Assembly: GCA_036620675.1 (NCBI GenBank)
Contig: JAZHEE010000010.1
Length of the DNA: 64,000 nt
Source of the DNA: Jejubacter sp036620675
GTDB taxonomy: Bacteria; Pseudomonadota; Gammaproteobacteria; Enterobacterales; Enterobacteriaceae
Reading direction: 5' to 3' (one strand)
Part shown: piece after piece, positions 16,401 to 25,399 of the stretch
Position numbering within the stretch: position 1 is the stretch's first letter
Layout of the letters: the number at the start of each line of letters is the position of its first letter
The notes under the pieces: model-generated
The model's input: the letters and a program-made list of their open reading frames with translations, nothing else
Told to the model about the DNA's origin: nothing
Databases searched by the model: none
Position numbers and translations under genes: made by a program

Positions 16401-17586
16401 ATCCAGAGCCGCCAGCGCGTCTATCTGGTCACGGGGAATGATGGCGGTGATAGCCGCTCAGTTTCTTTCGGCCTTCGGCGATAATGCATTACTGTTCGCC
16501 ACCCTGGCGGTGCTGAAGGAATTCCATTACCCGGAATGGAGTCAGCCGGTACTGCAGATGGTGTTTGTGGGCGCTTACATCGTGTTTGCGCCCTTTGTCG
16601 GTAAGGCTGCGGATAGCTTCGCTAAAGGGCGGGTGATGATGGTCGCGAACGCCATCAAGCTGCTGGGCGCGGCCATGATCTGTTTCGGCATGAATCCCTT
16701 TGTCGGCTACACCCTGGTCGGGATCGGCGCGGCGGCATATTCGCCGGCCAAGTACGGTATTCTGGGGGAGCTGACCACCGGCGACAGGTTAGTAAAGGCT
16801 AACGGACTGATGGAGGCCTCGACCATTGCGGCGATCCTGCTGGGGTCGGTGGCGGGCGGCGTGCTGGCGGACTGGCATCTGACGGCGGCGCTGGTTATCT
16901 GTGCGCTGGTCTATGCCGGCGCCGTTGCTGCTAACCTGATGATCCCACGTCTGCCTGCGGCGCGACCTGGGCACTCCTGGCGTCCGCAGGACATGGCCAG
17001 CGGTTTTATCAACGCCTGCGTTACGCTGTGGCGCGATGGTGAAACCCGCTTTTCCCTGCTCGGCACCAGCCTGTTCTGGGGCGCGGGCGTTACCCTGCGC
17101 TTTCTGCTGGTGCTCTGGGTGCCGGTGGCGCTGGGGATTAATGATAACGCCACGCCCACCTACCTGAACGCCATGGTCGCCGTCGGTATCGTGGTGGGAG
17201 CGGGGGCCGCGGCGCGGCTGGTAACGCTGGAAACCGTGGCGCGCTGTATGCCTGCCGGGGTGTTGATCGGCGTAGTGGTGGTGGCCTTCGCGCTTCAGCA
17301 TCAACTGCTGCCTGCTTATGGGCTACTGGTGCTGATCGGTATTCTTGGCGGTTTCTTTGTGGTGCCGCTAAATGCACTGTTGCAGGAGCGCGGCAAACGT
17401 AGCGTTGGCGCCGGTAACGCTATTGCGGTACAGAACCTGGGCGAGAATGCGGCGATGCTGCTGATGCTGGGGCTCTATTCGCTGGCAGTGAAGGCCGGGG
17501 CGCCGGTGGTTGCTATCGGCGTGGGCTTCGGGACGCTGTTTGCGCTGGCTATTGCCGGATTGTGGATCTGGAAGCGGATACGTTAG
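16393..17586 (+). CDS. lplT: Lysophospholipid transporter LplT
   Basis: 397-residue major-facilitator-type membrane protein with about 12 hydrophobic segments, flipping lyso-PE across the inner membrane to Aas. Start at 16393 overlaps the aas stop and gives exactly the E. coli length; an upstream in-frame ATG at 16372 lies deeper in aas. Landmarks: SAFGDNALLFATLAVLKEF near the N-terminus and FFVVPLNALLQERGK near 330. Confidence 0.96.
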   Translation: MTESRAASASIWSRGMMAVIAAQFLSAFGDNALLFATLAVLKEFHYPEWSQPVLQMVFVGAYIVFAPFVGKAADSFAKGRVMMVANAIKLLGAAMICFGMNPFVGYTLVGIGAAAYSPAKYGILGELTTGDRLVKANGLMEASTIAAILLGSVAGGVLADWHLTAALVICALVYAGAVAANLMIPRLPAARPGHSWRPQDMASGFINACVTLWRDGETRFSLLGTSLFWGAGVTLRFLLVLWVPVALGINDNATPTYLNAMVAVGIVVGAGAAARLVTLETVARCMPAGVLIGVVVVAFALQHQLLPAYGLLVLIGILGGFFVVPLNALLQERGKRSVGAGNAIAVQNLGENAAMLLMLGLYSLAVKAGAPVVAIGVGFGTLFALAIAGLWIWKRIR

Positions 17587-17605
17587 GTTTGACGGAGCAT
17601 TAAAA

Positions 17606-17789
17606 CAGGGGCGCAGTATGCGCCCCTGAGACTGATGACAAACCTGGGTCGAACGTATTAGCTTCAGAATCACCAGAAAAATAAACACGGAAAATCAATT
17701 TATTGATTTTCGGCTGATAACCACAAAGAGGGAAAAACCACGTTTTTTCCCTCTTTGCCATCAACCTGGGGGCGCAGTATGCGCCCCTG
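17606..17789. terminator. Triple-hairpin bidirectional terminator region, lplT/tas
   Basis: Two identical 21-bp segments (17608-17628 and 17769-17789), each folding as GGGGCGCA-GTA-TGCGCCCC, flank a longer palindrome (17725-17757; arms CAAAGAGGGAAAAA and TTTTTTCCCTCTTTG). The right copy is followed by TGTTGTTTT on the plus strand, and the left copy by GTTTTAA on the minus strand. They likely end lplT and tas from both sides. Confidence 0.75.
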
Positions 17790-17794
17790 TTGTT

Positions 17795-18835
17795 TTAAGG
17801 GGCCGGATAAGTCCAGTTGCGGTGTACCGCTTCCAGCTCTTCCCGTACCTCTGCGCTCAGTTCCAGATGCTGGCTGTCGATATTGCTCTTAAGCTGTTCC
17901 ATGGTGGTGGCGCCCAGCAGGGTACTGGCGACAAACGGCTGCTGACGCACGAAGGCCAGCGCCATCTGGGCGGGATCCAGACCGTGGCGACCGGCGACTT
18001 CAACATAGGCGGCCACGGCCTGGCTGGCGGGTTCGCCGCTGTAGCGCGTAAAGCGGCTGAACAGCGTATTGCGCGCGCCGGCAGGGCGGGCTCCGTTCAG
18101 GTATTTCCCGGTCAGGGTACCGAAGGCGAGACAGGAGTAGGCCAGTAGCTCAACGCCTTCGTGTTGGGCAACCTCTGACAGACCAACTTCGAAGCTGCGG
18201 TTCAGCAGGCTGTAGGGATTCTGGATGGTGACAATACGTGGCAGATCGTGTTTTTCCGCCAGCTGCAGATAGCGCATCACGCCCCAGGCCGTTTCGTTGG
18301 AGACGCCGATATAGCGAATTTTGCCGGCCCGCTGGCATTCGGCCAGCGCTTCCAGAGTTTCCAGCAAAGTGACCGGCGGCGAACTTTCGCTCCATTCATA
18401 GCCGAGTTTGCCGAAGCAGTTAGTGGCGCGCTGGGGCCAGTGCACCTGATAGAGATCGAGATAATCGGTCTGTAGCCGTTTCAGGCTGGCGTCCAGGGCT
18501 TCACGAATATTTTTACGATCCAGAATCTGGTTAGGGCGAATGCCGCTGTCGCTGTTGCGGGCCGGCCCGCTGACTTTAGAGGCGAGAACCAGCTTTTCGC
18601 GATTACCGCGCTTATGCAGCCAGTTGCCTACATAAGTTTCAGTCAACCCCTGGGTTTCCGGACGTGGCGGTACGGGATACATCTCCGCGACGTCGATCAG
18701 GTTTATTCCCTGCGCGATGGCATAGTCGAGCTGCTCGTGAGCATCGGCTTCGCTATTCTGCTCGCCGAAGGTCATGGTACCCATGCCCAGTCGGCTTATC
18801 TCCAGCGAGCTGTGAGGGATTCGGTGATAGTGCAT
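17795..18835 (-). CDS. tas: Aldo-keto reductase Tas
   Basis: 346-residue NADP(H)-dependent aldo-keto reductase, same length as E. coli Tas. The catalytic tetrad region NLIDVAEMYP, ASKVSGP, YQVHWP and GVSNETAWGV is visible; Tas is known for complementing tyrosine auxotrophy of starved cells, but its physiological substrate is not settled. Start at 18835 has AAGGAAA 8 bases upstream; a longer frame to 18904 has no ribosome site. Confidence 0.93.
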   Translation of the reverse strand: MHYHRIPHSSLEISRLGMGTMTFGEQNSEADAHEQLDYAIAQGINLIDVAEMYPVPPRPETQGLTETYVGNWLHKRGNREKLVLASKVSGPARNSDSGIRPNQILDRKNIREALDASLKRLQTDYLDLYQVHWPQRATNCFGKLGYEWSESSPPVTLLETLEALAECQRAGKIRYIGVSNETAWGVMRYLQLAEKHDLPRIVTIQNPYSLLNRSFEVGLSEVAQHEGVELLAYSCLAFGTLTGKYLNGARPAGARNTLFSRFTRYSGEPASQAVAAYVEVAGRHGLDPAQMALAFVRQQPFVASTLLGATTMEQLKSNIDSQHLELSAEVREELEAVHRNWTYPAP

Positions 18836-18960
18836 TGCCGGTTTCCTTTTCTCTTTCTTGTGATAAGTTCTTGCGATGAGTTGTGTCGTAACGCGTCGGC
18901 GCACGTCCTGTAACCATGACAGAGCCAGCGCGAAAGGGGAAGAGGCAAGAGGAGAGGGAA

Positions 18961-18989
18961 TAATAAAAAAGGCCAGCGCAGCTGACCTT
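18961..18989 (-). terminator. Terminator of ygdR
   Basis: Minus-strand AAGGTCAGC-TGC-GCTGGCCTT followed by TTTTATTA, immediately after the ygdR stop. Confidence 0.85.
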
Positions 18990-18997
18990 TTATCATT

Positions 18998-19216
18998 TTA
19001 CCGTTCAATGATTTGCGAAACATCATCGCGATTAATCTGCATTTCATTGCCCTGATTATCGCGATAGCTGACCAGCCCGGTATCTTCGTCGATTTGCGGT
19101 TTGCCTTCGGTCAGAATCATCCGACCGTCTTTGGTCGCCATGACGTAATCACTACTACAACCGGAAACAGCAAATACCATGCCGACGGCGGAAATTGCTA
19201 CAGCCCATTTTTTCAT
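18998..19216 (-). CDS. ygdR: Small lipoprotein YgdR
   Basis: 72-residue DUF903 lipoprotein. Signal sequence 1-19 ends in the lipobox VSGC with Cys20; the mature part is an SH3-like small domain (DYVMATKDGRMILTEGKP...). It is a paralogue of YgdI at 47247-47474. Function unknown. The start was set at the MKKWA methionine since the 26 residues upstream are not membrane-like and the length matches E. coli. Confidence 0.93.
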   Translation of the reverse strand: MKKWAVAISAVGMVFAVSGCSSDYVMATKDGRMILTEGKPQIDEDTGLVSYRDNQGNEMQINRDDVSQIIER

Positions 19217-19335
19217 TCTATTCTTCCTCAGCGAATTCTGTATGTGCCTATATTTTAGTAATAACCTGGCAAGATAGATTAAAAAAGGGGGCAAGTCTTA
19301 AAAACGGAATATTATTGTAAGAAAGTTCTCTGACA

Positions 19336-19373
19336 GCCGGGTAAAACGCAACAAAAGCGACGTTTTACCCGGC
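19336..19373. other. 13-bp hairpin between ygdQ and ygdR
   Basis: GCCGGGTAAAACG and CGTTTTACCCGGC form a perfect stem with a 12-base loop, directly after the ygdQ stop on the minus strand. Not followed by a clear T-run on either strand. Confidence 0.65.
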
Positions 19374-19376
19374 ATC

Positions 19377-20090
19377 TCATAGTGGATTCTTCTTGTTACG
19401 CAGCAGATTCAGGCACTCGACCGCCATTGAGAAGAACATCGCGAAGTAGATGTAGCCTTTTGGTACTTCGATATTGAAGCTTTCCAGAATCAGGGTAAAT
19501 CCCACCAGAATCAGGAAAGAGAGCGCCAGCATTTTCACCGAGGGATGCCTGTCGACAAACTCGCCGATGGGGCGGGCGGCGAACATCATCAGACCTACGG
19601 CAATCACCACGGCGGCCATCATAATAAACAGATGATCGGAAAGACCGACGGCGGTAATAACGGAATCAAGACTGAAGATAATATCCAACAGCATAATCTG
19701 GATAATTGCGCTCCAGAATGAGTGGACATTGGTTTTCATCTCTTCCCCGCCGCCTTCGATTGATTCATGCACCTCCATGCTGGCTTTCCAGATAAGGAAC
19801 AGCCCCCCCATCAGCAGAATCAGATCCCGCGCTGAGATGGCTTCGTCAAACAGCGTGAACAGCGTTTGAGTCAGGTGGCTAAGCCAGGCGATGGAAGCCA
19901 GCAGCGCCAGACGCATCACCATGGCGCCCAGCAGCCCCAGACGGCGGGCTTTGTTCTGCTGATGTTTCGGAAGTTTCGCGACCACCAGCGAAAGGAAGAT
20001 AATATTGTCGATTCCCAGAACGATCTCCAGCAGCGTCAGGGTACCGAGCGCCAGCCAGGCATTGGGATCCGTAATCCATGCAAATAACAT
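19377..20090 (-). CDS. ygdQ: TerC-family membrane protein YgdQ
   Basis: 237-residue integral membrane protein of the TerC/YgdQ family, about 7 hydrophobic segments. Conserved acidic motifs EIVLGIDNIIFLSL (near 20) and LLDIIFSLDSVITAVGL (near 135) form the putative metal or ion site shared with manganese exporters such as Alx and TerC. The start at 20090 follows AGGAT and gives the family length; a start 33 bases upstream is less likely. Substrate unknown. Confidence 0.92.
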   Translation of the reverse strand: MLFAWITDPNAWLALGTLTLLEIVLGIDNIIFLSLVVAKLPKHQQNKARRLGLLGAMVMRLALLASIAWLSHLTQTLFTLFDEAISARDLILLMGGLFLIWKASMEVHESIEGGGEEMKTNVHSFWSAIIQIMLLDIIFSLDSVITAVGLSDHLFIMMAAVVIAVGLMMFAARPIGEFVDRHPSVKMLALSFLILVGFTLILESFNIEVPKGYIYFAMFFSMAVECLNLLRNKKNPL

Positions 20091-20208
20091 TAAATATCCT
20101 GCCAAAAAAATATAATAGAACAAAAAATTGCCGGAATGTTTTATCCGCTGGCCTTGCGGCTTATCCGGAAAGCGTAAACTCTGATTATAAGCGCTGCCGC
20201 CCCCGCTT

Positions 20209-20895
20209 TTACAACAAGAAGTGGCGCGCCAGCAGCGCGGCGGTAAAAGGTTTCTTCAGATAAAAGCCGCGCGGACGGGTCAGAATAGTTTCACCGTGGG
20301 CACCGATAGCGTCGGTCAGCGCCTGACCGTTGGCGGCTTTGGGGCGTAATTGCAGCACTTCGCCGTGGCGTGCAGTGATGTGTTCGATCTGGCCCAGCAC
20401 GATCATGTCCATTAACTCTTCCCAGTCGCGGCGTAACTGCATCTCTTCCTCTTCTGAAGGGCTCCACAGCAGCGGCGATCCCACCCGGCGTTCGGCCAAC
20501 GGAATAGTGCGTTCGCCCTCAACCGGAACCCACAGCACGCGTTTGAGTTTGTGGCGTACGTGGCAGGTTTCCCAGACTACGCCGCTGTTACCGGTGAGCG
20601 GCGCGACGCAGACAAAAGTGGTTTCCAGCGGTCGTCCCTGCCTGTCGACAGGGATAGTTTTTAGCTCCACGCCGATAGCGGCGAAATCCTGTTCCGGTCT
20701 GCTGCCCGCGCTGGCGCCCAGCCAGATCTCAAGAAGGATCCCGATCCAGCCTTTATCGCGACGCAGATCCTTCGGCACCCTCAGCCCCGCCATCGCCCCC
20801 AGTTCCCCAAGGCTGTAGCCGGCAAGTTGCCGGGCCTGTTCCAGCAGCTGCGCTTCATTTTCCGGTGGATGACCTGGAGGGTGTAGTGATTCCAT
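20209..20895 (-). CDS. mutH: DNA mismatch repair endonuclease MutH
   Basis: 228-residue restriction-fold nuclease that nicks the unmethylated strand at hemimethylated GATC when activated by MutL. Active-site residues E56, D70, E77 and K79 (ELK) sit at the same numbers as in E. coli; the C-terminal MutL-interaction segment (FYLKKPFTAALLARHFLL) is intact. Its presence implies a Dam/SeqA-type genome. Divergent from rppH over 686 bp containing a DnaA-box region. Confidence 0.97.
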   Translation of the reverse strand: MESLHPPGHPPENEAQLLEQARQLAGYSLGELGAMAGLRVPKDLRRDKGWIGILLEIWLGASAGSRPEQDFAAIGVELKTIPVDRQGRPLETTFVCVAPLTGNSGVVWETCHVRHKLKRVLWVPVEGERTIPLAERRVGSPLLWSPSEEEEMQLRRDWEELMDMIVLGQIEHITARHGEVLQLRPKAANGQALTDAIGAHGETILTRPRGFYLKKPFTAALLARHFLL

Positions 20896-21079
20896 AAACG
20901 GCTCGACGAGGATGGTTAAAAAACAGACGCGCTTTCAGCTATCGGTGGAAAGAGTTTACTCTTTTGCGACTTTAAAAACCAATATGATGATTTATATGGT
21001 GTTTTGTTGTTTTTCCCGCGGCTGATTCGCCAGGCGTAGAGGGTTTTTCAATAATGGTCACCGACAATGAACAGGATCT

Positions 21080-21420
21080 TACACCGGGTTATCCACAGAA
21101 AAATGGGATAACTGAGGAAATCCTCCACTACTGTTTCGATTTACAGCCTTGACGGCGGCCGAAAAAGGAAAATCCAGGCGATTTATGTCTAACTTATTGA
21201 CACGATCTGTGGATAAAAACGGCGCTGTTCGATCTTTCATCACTCCAGGAACGATGAGTGTGACGATCGTCACTAAATCTGCTGATAAGACATGTCTTAT
21301 TGTTTTAATGTTATGATATATAATGAATTATTATCTGGTTGGGTTTGCGCAACTTTAGCCTCATGATAAGTTTTCCCGTGTTAATCAGCCAGTTCTGCAC
21401 AGTGATATCCACAGAAAAAG
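21080..21420. other. DARS2-like DnaA-reactivating region
   Basis: The 686 bp mutH-rppH interval has no gene. It holds two perfect DnaA boxes, TTATCCACA at 21089-21097 (+) and its complement at 21208-21216 (-), one near-match ATATCCACA at 21405-21413 (+), and a weak TTATTGACA at 21194-21202 head-to-head with the second box. An A/T-rich stretch (21290-21345) lies between. In E. coli the DARS2 locus, which promotes ADP to ATP exchange on DnaA with IHF and Fis, maps to the mutH-rppH interval as I recall. IHF and Fis sites were not resolvable by eye. Confidence 0.7.
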
Positions 21421-21581
21421 TGAATAAAACCGCCGTGAAATACGCTCGCCTGTTTATAACCTTGATCTTATCTGTGAGTTATTCAATTGTTATACCTGTC
21501 GCGTCCCTGACATAGAGTGGTTTACCGCCTTTCGGGAGTATGAAACAATCGCTGTATTCAGGTTTATTTTGAGGTAGTCCA

Positions 21582-22112
21582 GTGATCGACGACGATGGCT
21601 ACCGCCCGAATGTTGGTATCGTGATCTGTAACCGGCAGGGCCAGGTAATGTGGGCCAGACGTTTTGGCCAGCATTCCTGGCAGTTTCCCCAGGGGGGGAT
21701 TAACCCTGGCGAATCTGCGGAACAGGCGATGTATCGGGAACTGTTCGAAGAGGTGGGGCTGCAACGTAAAGACGTGCGGCTGCTTGCCTCTACACGTAAC
21801 TGGTTACGTTACAAATTACCGAAACGTTTGGTGCGTTGGGATACAAAGCCGGTTTGTATTGGCCAGAAGCAAAAATGGTTTCTTTTGCAGCTGATAAGCA
21901 ATGACAGCGACATCAATATGCAAACCAGCAGCACGCCGGAGTTTGATGGCTGGCGGTGGGTGAGCTATTGGTATCCGGTACGCCAGGTAGTCTCATTCAA
22001 GCGCGATGTCTACCGCCGCGTGATGAAAGAGTTCTCGGGCGTTGTAATGCCCTTACAGGATGCGACATCGCAGCGCAACGCGTCCTCTGGATGGCGAAGA
22101 AAAAGAGGTTAA
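21582..22112 (+). CDS. rppH: RNA pyrophosphohydrolase RppH
   Basis: 176-residue Nudix hydrolase that removes pyrophosphate from mRNA 5' ends and so triggers RNase E decay. Nudix box from G38 through E44 to REL-FEEVG (52-59) is complete. Start is GTG at 21582 with GAGG 8 bases upstream. Length is identical to E. coli; the C-terminal basic tail SGWRRKRG is retained. Followed after 12 bp by ptsP, the usual operon. Confidence 0.97.
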   Translation: MIDDDGYRPNVGIVICNRQGQVMWARRFGQHSWQFPQGGINPGESAEQAMYRELFEEVGLQRKDVRLLASTRNWLRYKLPKRLVRWDTKPVCIGQKQKWFLLQLISNDSDINMQTSSTPEFDGWRWVSYWYPVRQVVSFKRDVYRRVMKEFSGVVMPLQDATSQRNASSGWRRKRG

Positions 22113-22124
22113 GCCACGCCCCGT

Positions 22125-24371
22125 ATGCTCACTCAGTTACGAGAGATTGTCGAAAAGGTTGCCAGCGCCCCGCGTTTAAATGAGGCGCTGGAGATCATGG
22201 TTAACGACATCTGCAAGGTCATGAACACCGAGGTTTGCTCGGTTTATCTTGCCGACAGCGATCGCCATTGCTATTACCTGATGGCGACGCGCGGGCTGAA
22301 AAAGCCGCGTGGTCGCATTGTCACGCTGGCTTTCGACGAAGGTATTGTCGGTCTGGTGGGCAGGCTGGCGGAGCCGATAAACCTGGCGGATGCCCCAAAA
22401 CATCCGAGCTTTAAATATGTACCGGGTGTTAAGGAGGAGCGTTTTCGCGCCTTCCTCGGGGTGCCGATTATTCAGCGTCGCCAGTTACTGGGGGTGCTGG
22501 TGGTGCAGCAGCGCGAGCTGCGCCAGTTCAACGAGACCGAGGAGTCCTTCCTGGTCACACTGGCCACCCAGATGGCCGCTATTCTTTCACAATCCCAGCT
22601 TACCTCTCTGTTCGGGCAGTATCGCCAGGCGCGCATTCGCGCGCTGCCAGCAGCGCCAGGCGTGGCGGTGGCTGAAGGCTGGATGGATACCACGCTGCCG
22701 CTGATCGAACAGGTGTCGGCGGCCTCCACGCTGGATATTTCCAGGGAGCGGGAACGGCTGGGCGAAGCGCTGGAAGAGGCGGGGGCCGAATTCCGCCGTT
22801 ACAGCAAGCGCTTTAGCGGTGGAGCCCAGAAAGAGACGGCGGCGATCTTCGATCTCTATTCGCACCTGCTTTCCGATCCGCGACTGCGCCGCGAGCTGTA
22901 TGACGAGGTGGATAAAGGCTCGGTGGCGGAGTGGGCGGTGAAAACGGTTATTGAAAAATTCGTCGAGCAGTTCTCTGCCCTGAGCGATGGTTATCTGAAA
23001 GAGAGGGCGGGCGATCTGCGCACCCTGGGACAACGCCTGCTGTTTTTCCTGGACGACACTATCCAGGGCCCCAACACCTGGCCTGCGCGTTTCGTACTGG
23101 TGGCGGACGAGCTTTCAGCGACGACTCTGGCTGAGCTGCCGCAGGATCGTCTGGTCGGGGTGGTGGTGCGCGACGGCGCGTCCAACTCCCACGCCGCCAT
23201 TATGGTACGCGCGCTGGGTATCCCCACGGTGATGGGGGCCGATATTCAGCCGACCTTCCTGCATGAGCGAATGCTGATTGTTGACGGCTATCGCGGCGAA
23301 GTGCTGGTGGAGCCGGAGCCGGTGTTGATCGCCGAATATCAGCGTCTGATCAGCGAAGAGAACGAACTGAGCCGCCGGGCGGAAGATGGCGTAGAGCAAC
23401 TGGCCTGTCTTGCCAGCGGCGAGCGGGTACAGGTGATGCTCAATGCCGGCCTTAGCCCCGAACATGAACAGAAGCTGGGCGCCTGGATTGACGGTATCGG
23501 CCTTTACCGCACCGAAATTCCCTTTATGTTGCAGAGCGGCTTCCCTTCGGAAGAGGAACAGGTGGCGCAGTATCAGGGCATGTTGCAGATGTTCCACGAT
23601 AAGCCGGTCACGCTGCGAACCCTGGATGTGGGAGCCGATAAACAGCTGCCCTATATGCCTATCAGCGAAGAGAACCCTTGTCTGGGCTGGCGCGGCATTC
23701 GCATTACGCTCGATCAGCCAGAGATCTTTCTGATCCAGGTGCGGGCCATGCTGCGCGCTAACGCCGCGACCGCTAACCTGAGCATCCTGCTACCGATGGT
23801 TTCCAGCCTGGATGAGATCGATGAAGCGCGCAGGCTCATCGACCGCGCCGGGCGTGAGGTGGAAGAGACGCTGGGCTATGCGCTGCCGGTACCGCGTATC
23901 GGAGTGATGATCGAGGTGCCTTCGATGCTCTACATGCTGCCGCAGTTGCCGGGACGCGTCGATTTTATCTCGGTAGGAACCAACGATCTGACTCAGTATC
24001 TGCTGGCGGTGGACAGGAACAATACCCGGGTGGCATCGCTGTATGACAGCCTGCATCCGGCAATGTTGCGCGCTATGGCTCAGATAGCCCGGGAAGCGCG
24101 GGCTATCGGTATCGAGCCTGGCGTCTGCGGGGAGATGGCGGGCGATCCTATGTGTGTGGCGCTGCTGGTTGGAATGGGTTATCGCTCATTGTCGATGAAC
24201 GGGCGCTCTATTGCGCGGGTGAAATATCTGCTCAGGCGTATCGATCTGCAAGAGGCGCAGAATCTGGTGCAGCGCAGCCTGGAGGCTCAGTTAACGACAG
24301 AGGTGCGCCATCAGGTGGCGGCCTTTATGGAACGGCGCGGTCTGGGCGGCCTGATTCGCGGCGGACGCTGA
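22125..24371 (+). CDS. ptsP: PTS-Ntr enzyme I, PtsP
   Basis: 748-residue phosphoenolpyruvate-protein phosphotransferase of the nitrogen PTS. An N-terminal GAF domain (about 17-160) senses glutamine/alpha-ketoglutarate; the EI portion has the phosphorylated H356 in GASNSHAAIMVRALGIPT and a C-terminal PEP-binding barrel (GTNDLTQYLLAVDRNN, then PGVCGEMAGDP). It passes phosphate to NPr and IIA-Ntr. A 7-bp GC hairpin at 24446-24464 separates it from lgt. Confidence 0.97.
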   Translation: MLTQLREIVEKVASAPRLNEALEIMVNDICKVMNTEVCSVYLADSDRHCYYLMATRGLKKPRGRIVTLAFDEGIVGLVGRLAEPINLADAPKHPSFKYVPGVKEERFRAFLGVPIIQRRQLLGVLVVQQRELRQFNETEESFLVTLATQMAAILSQSQLTSLFGQYRQARIRALPAAPGVAVAEGWMDTTLPLIEQVSAASTLDISRERERLGEALEEAGAEFRRYSKRFSGGAQKETAAIFDLYSHLLSDPRLRRELYDEVDKGSVAEWAVKTVIEKFVEQFSALSDGYLKERAGDLRTLGQRLLFFLDDTIQGPNTWPARFVLVADELSATTLAELPQDRLVGVVVRDGASNSHAAIMVRALGIPTVMGADIQPTFLHERMLIVDGYRGEVLVEPEPVLIAEYQRLISEENELSRRAEDGVEQLACLASGERVQVMLNAGLSPEHEQKLGAWIDGIGLYRTEIPFMLQSGFPSEEEQVAQYQGMLQMFHDKPVTLRTLDVGADKQLPYMPISEENPCLGWRGIRITLDQPEIFLIQVRAMLRANAATANLSILLPMVSSLDEIDEARRLIDRAGREVEETLGYALPVPRIGVMIEVPSMLYMLPQLPGRVDFISVGTNDLTQYLLAVDRNNTRVASLYDSLHPAMLRAMAQIAREARAIGIEPGVCGEMAGDPMCVALLVGMGYRSLSMNGRSIARVKYLLRRIDLQEAQNLVQRSLEAQLTTEVRHQVAAFMERRGLGGLIRGGR

Positions 24372-24445
24372 TTCCATTACGTTTCTTTTACATCTTCATG
24401 ACCGCATTGCCTGCGGCCTTTGTGGTATGATCCGCGCCTTTGGGA

Positions 24446-24464
24446 GCGCGCCTGAACGGCGCGC
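24446..24464 (+). terminator. Putative terminator/attenuator between ptsP and lgt
   Basis: GCGCGCC-TGAAC-GGCGCGC stem, then GGCTAATTTTT. The T-run starts several bases after the stem, so termination may be partial. Confidence 0.55.
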
Positions 24465-24520
24465 GGCTAATTTTTCCGCCCCTTCCACGCAGGCGGGACA
24501 ACAATGCTTTGTGGTGACCG

Positions 24521-25393
24521 ATGAATAGTGGCTATCTGCGTTTCCCCGACTTCGATCCGGTAATTTTCTCCGTGGGACCGGTTTCTCTCCACTGGTATGG
24601 ACTGATGTACCTGGTGGGTTTTGTTTTCGCTATGTGGCTCGCGGTTCGCCGCGCCAGGCGCCCGAACAGCGGCTGGACTCAGAACGAGGTCGAAAATCTG
24701 CTGTATGCCGGTTTTGTCGGCGTATTCCTCGGCGGCCGCATCGGCTATGTGCTGTTCTATAATCTGCCGCTGTTCCTGGAAGATCCACTCTATCTGTTCC
24801 GGGTATGGGACGGCGGCATGTCGTTCCACGGCGGCCTGATTGGCGTTATCTGCGTTATGCTGATCTTCGCTCGTCGCACCAAACGCACCTTCTTCCAGGT
24901 CTCTGATTTTATTGCGCCGCTGATTCCTTTCGGGCTGGGCGCCGGGCGTCTTGGCAACTTTATTAACGGCGAACTCTGGGGCCGCGTCGATCCTAATTTC
25001 CGTTTCGCCATGCTGTTCCCCGGCTCGCGTTCGGAGGATATCGGCCTGCTGGCGAGCCATCCGGAATGGCAGCAGCTGTTTAATACCTATGGCGTATTGC
25101 CGCGACACCCTTCCCAGCTTTATGAGCTGTTACTGGAAGGCGTTGTGCTGTTCATCATCCTTAACCTGTTTATTCGCAAGCCGCGTCCCACCGGGGCGGT
25201 TTCCGGGCTGTTCCTGATAGGCTACGGCGCGTTCCGCATTATTGTGGAGTTCTTTCGCCAGCCGGATGCGCAGTTCACCGGCGCCTGGGTGCAGTACATC
25301 AGTATGGGGCAGATCCTTTCTATCCCGATGATTGTGGCCGGTATTGCGATGATGGTCTGGGCGTATCGCCGCCCGCAGCAGCAGACTTCGTGA
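24521..25393 (+). CDS. lgt: Prolipoprotein diacylglyceryl transferase Lgt
   Basis: 290-residue inner-membrane enzyme with seven membrane segments that adds diacylglycerol to the lipobox cysteine. Essential residues H103 (HGGL 103-106), R143, N146 and E151 (AGRLGNFINGELWGR) are all present. Gap to thyA is only 6 bp, so the two are co-transcribed. Lipoproteins in this window (MltA, YgdI, YgdR) are its substrates in principle. Confidence 0.97.
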   Translation: MNSGYLRFPDFDPVIFSVGPVSLHWYGLMYLVGFVFAMWLAVRRARRPNSGWTQNEVENLLYAGFVGVFLGGRIGYVLFYNLPLFLEDPLYLFRVWDGGMSFHGGLIGVICVMLIFARRTKRTFFQVSDFIAPLIPFGLGAGRLGNFINGELWGRVDPNFRFAMLFPGSRSEDIGLLASHPEWQQLFNTYGVLPRHPSQLYELLLEGVVLFIILNLFIRKPRPTGAVSGLFLIGYGAFRIIVEFFRQPDAQFTGAWVQYISMGQILSIPMIVAGIAMMVWAYRRPQQQTS

Positions 25394-25399
25394 GGATGT

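Noticed and set aside
21080..21420. Replication origin
   Set aside because: Too few DnaA boxes, no 13-mer array, and the neighbours are not those of oriC; DARS2 fits better.
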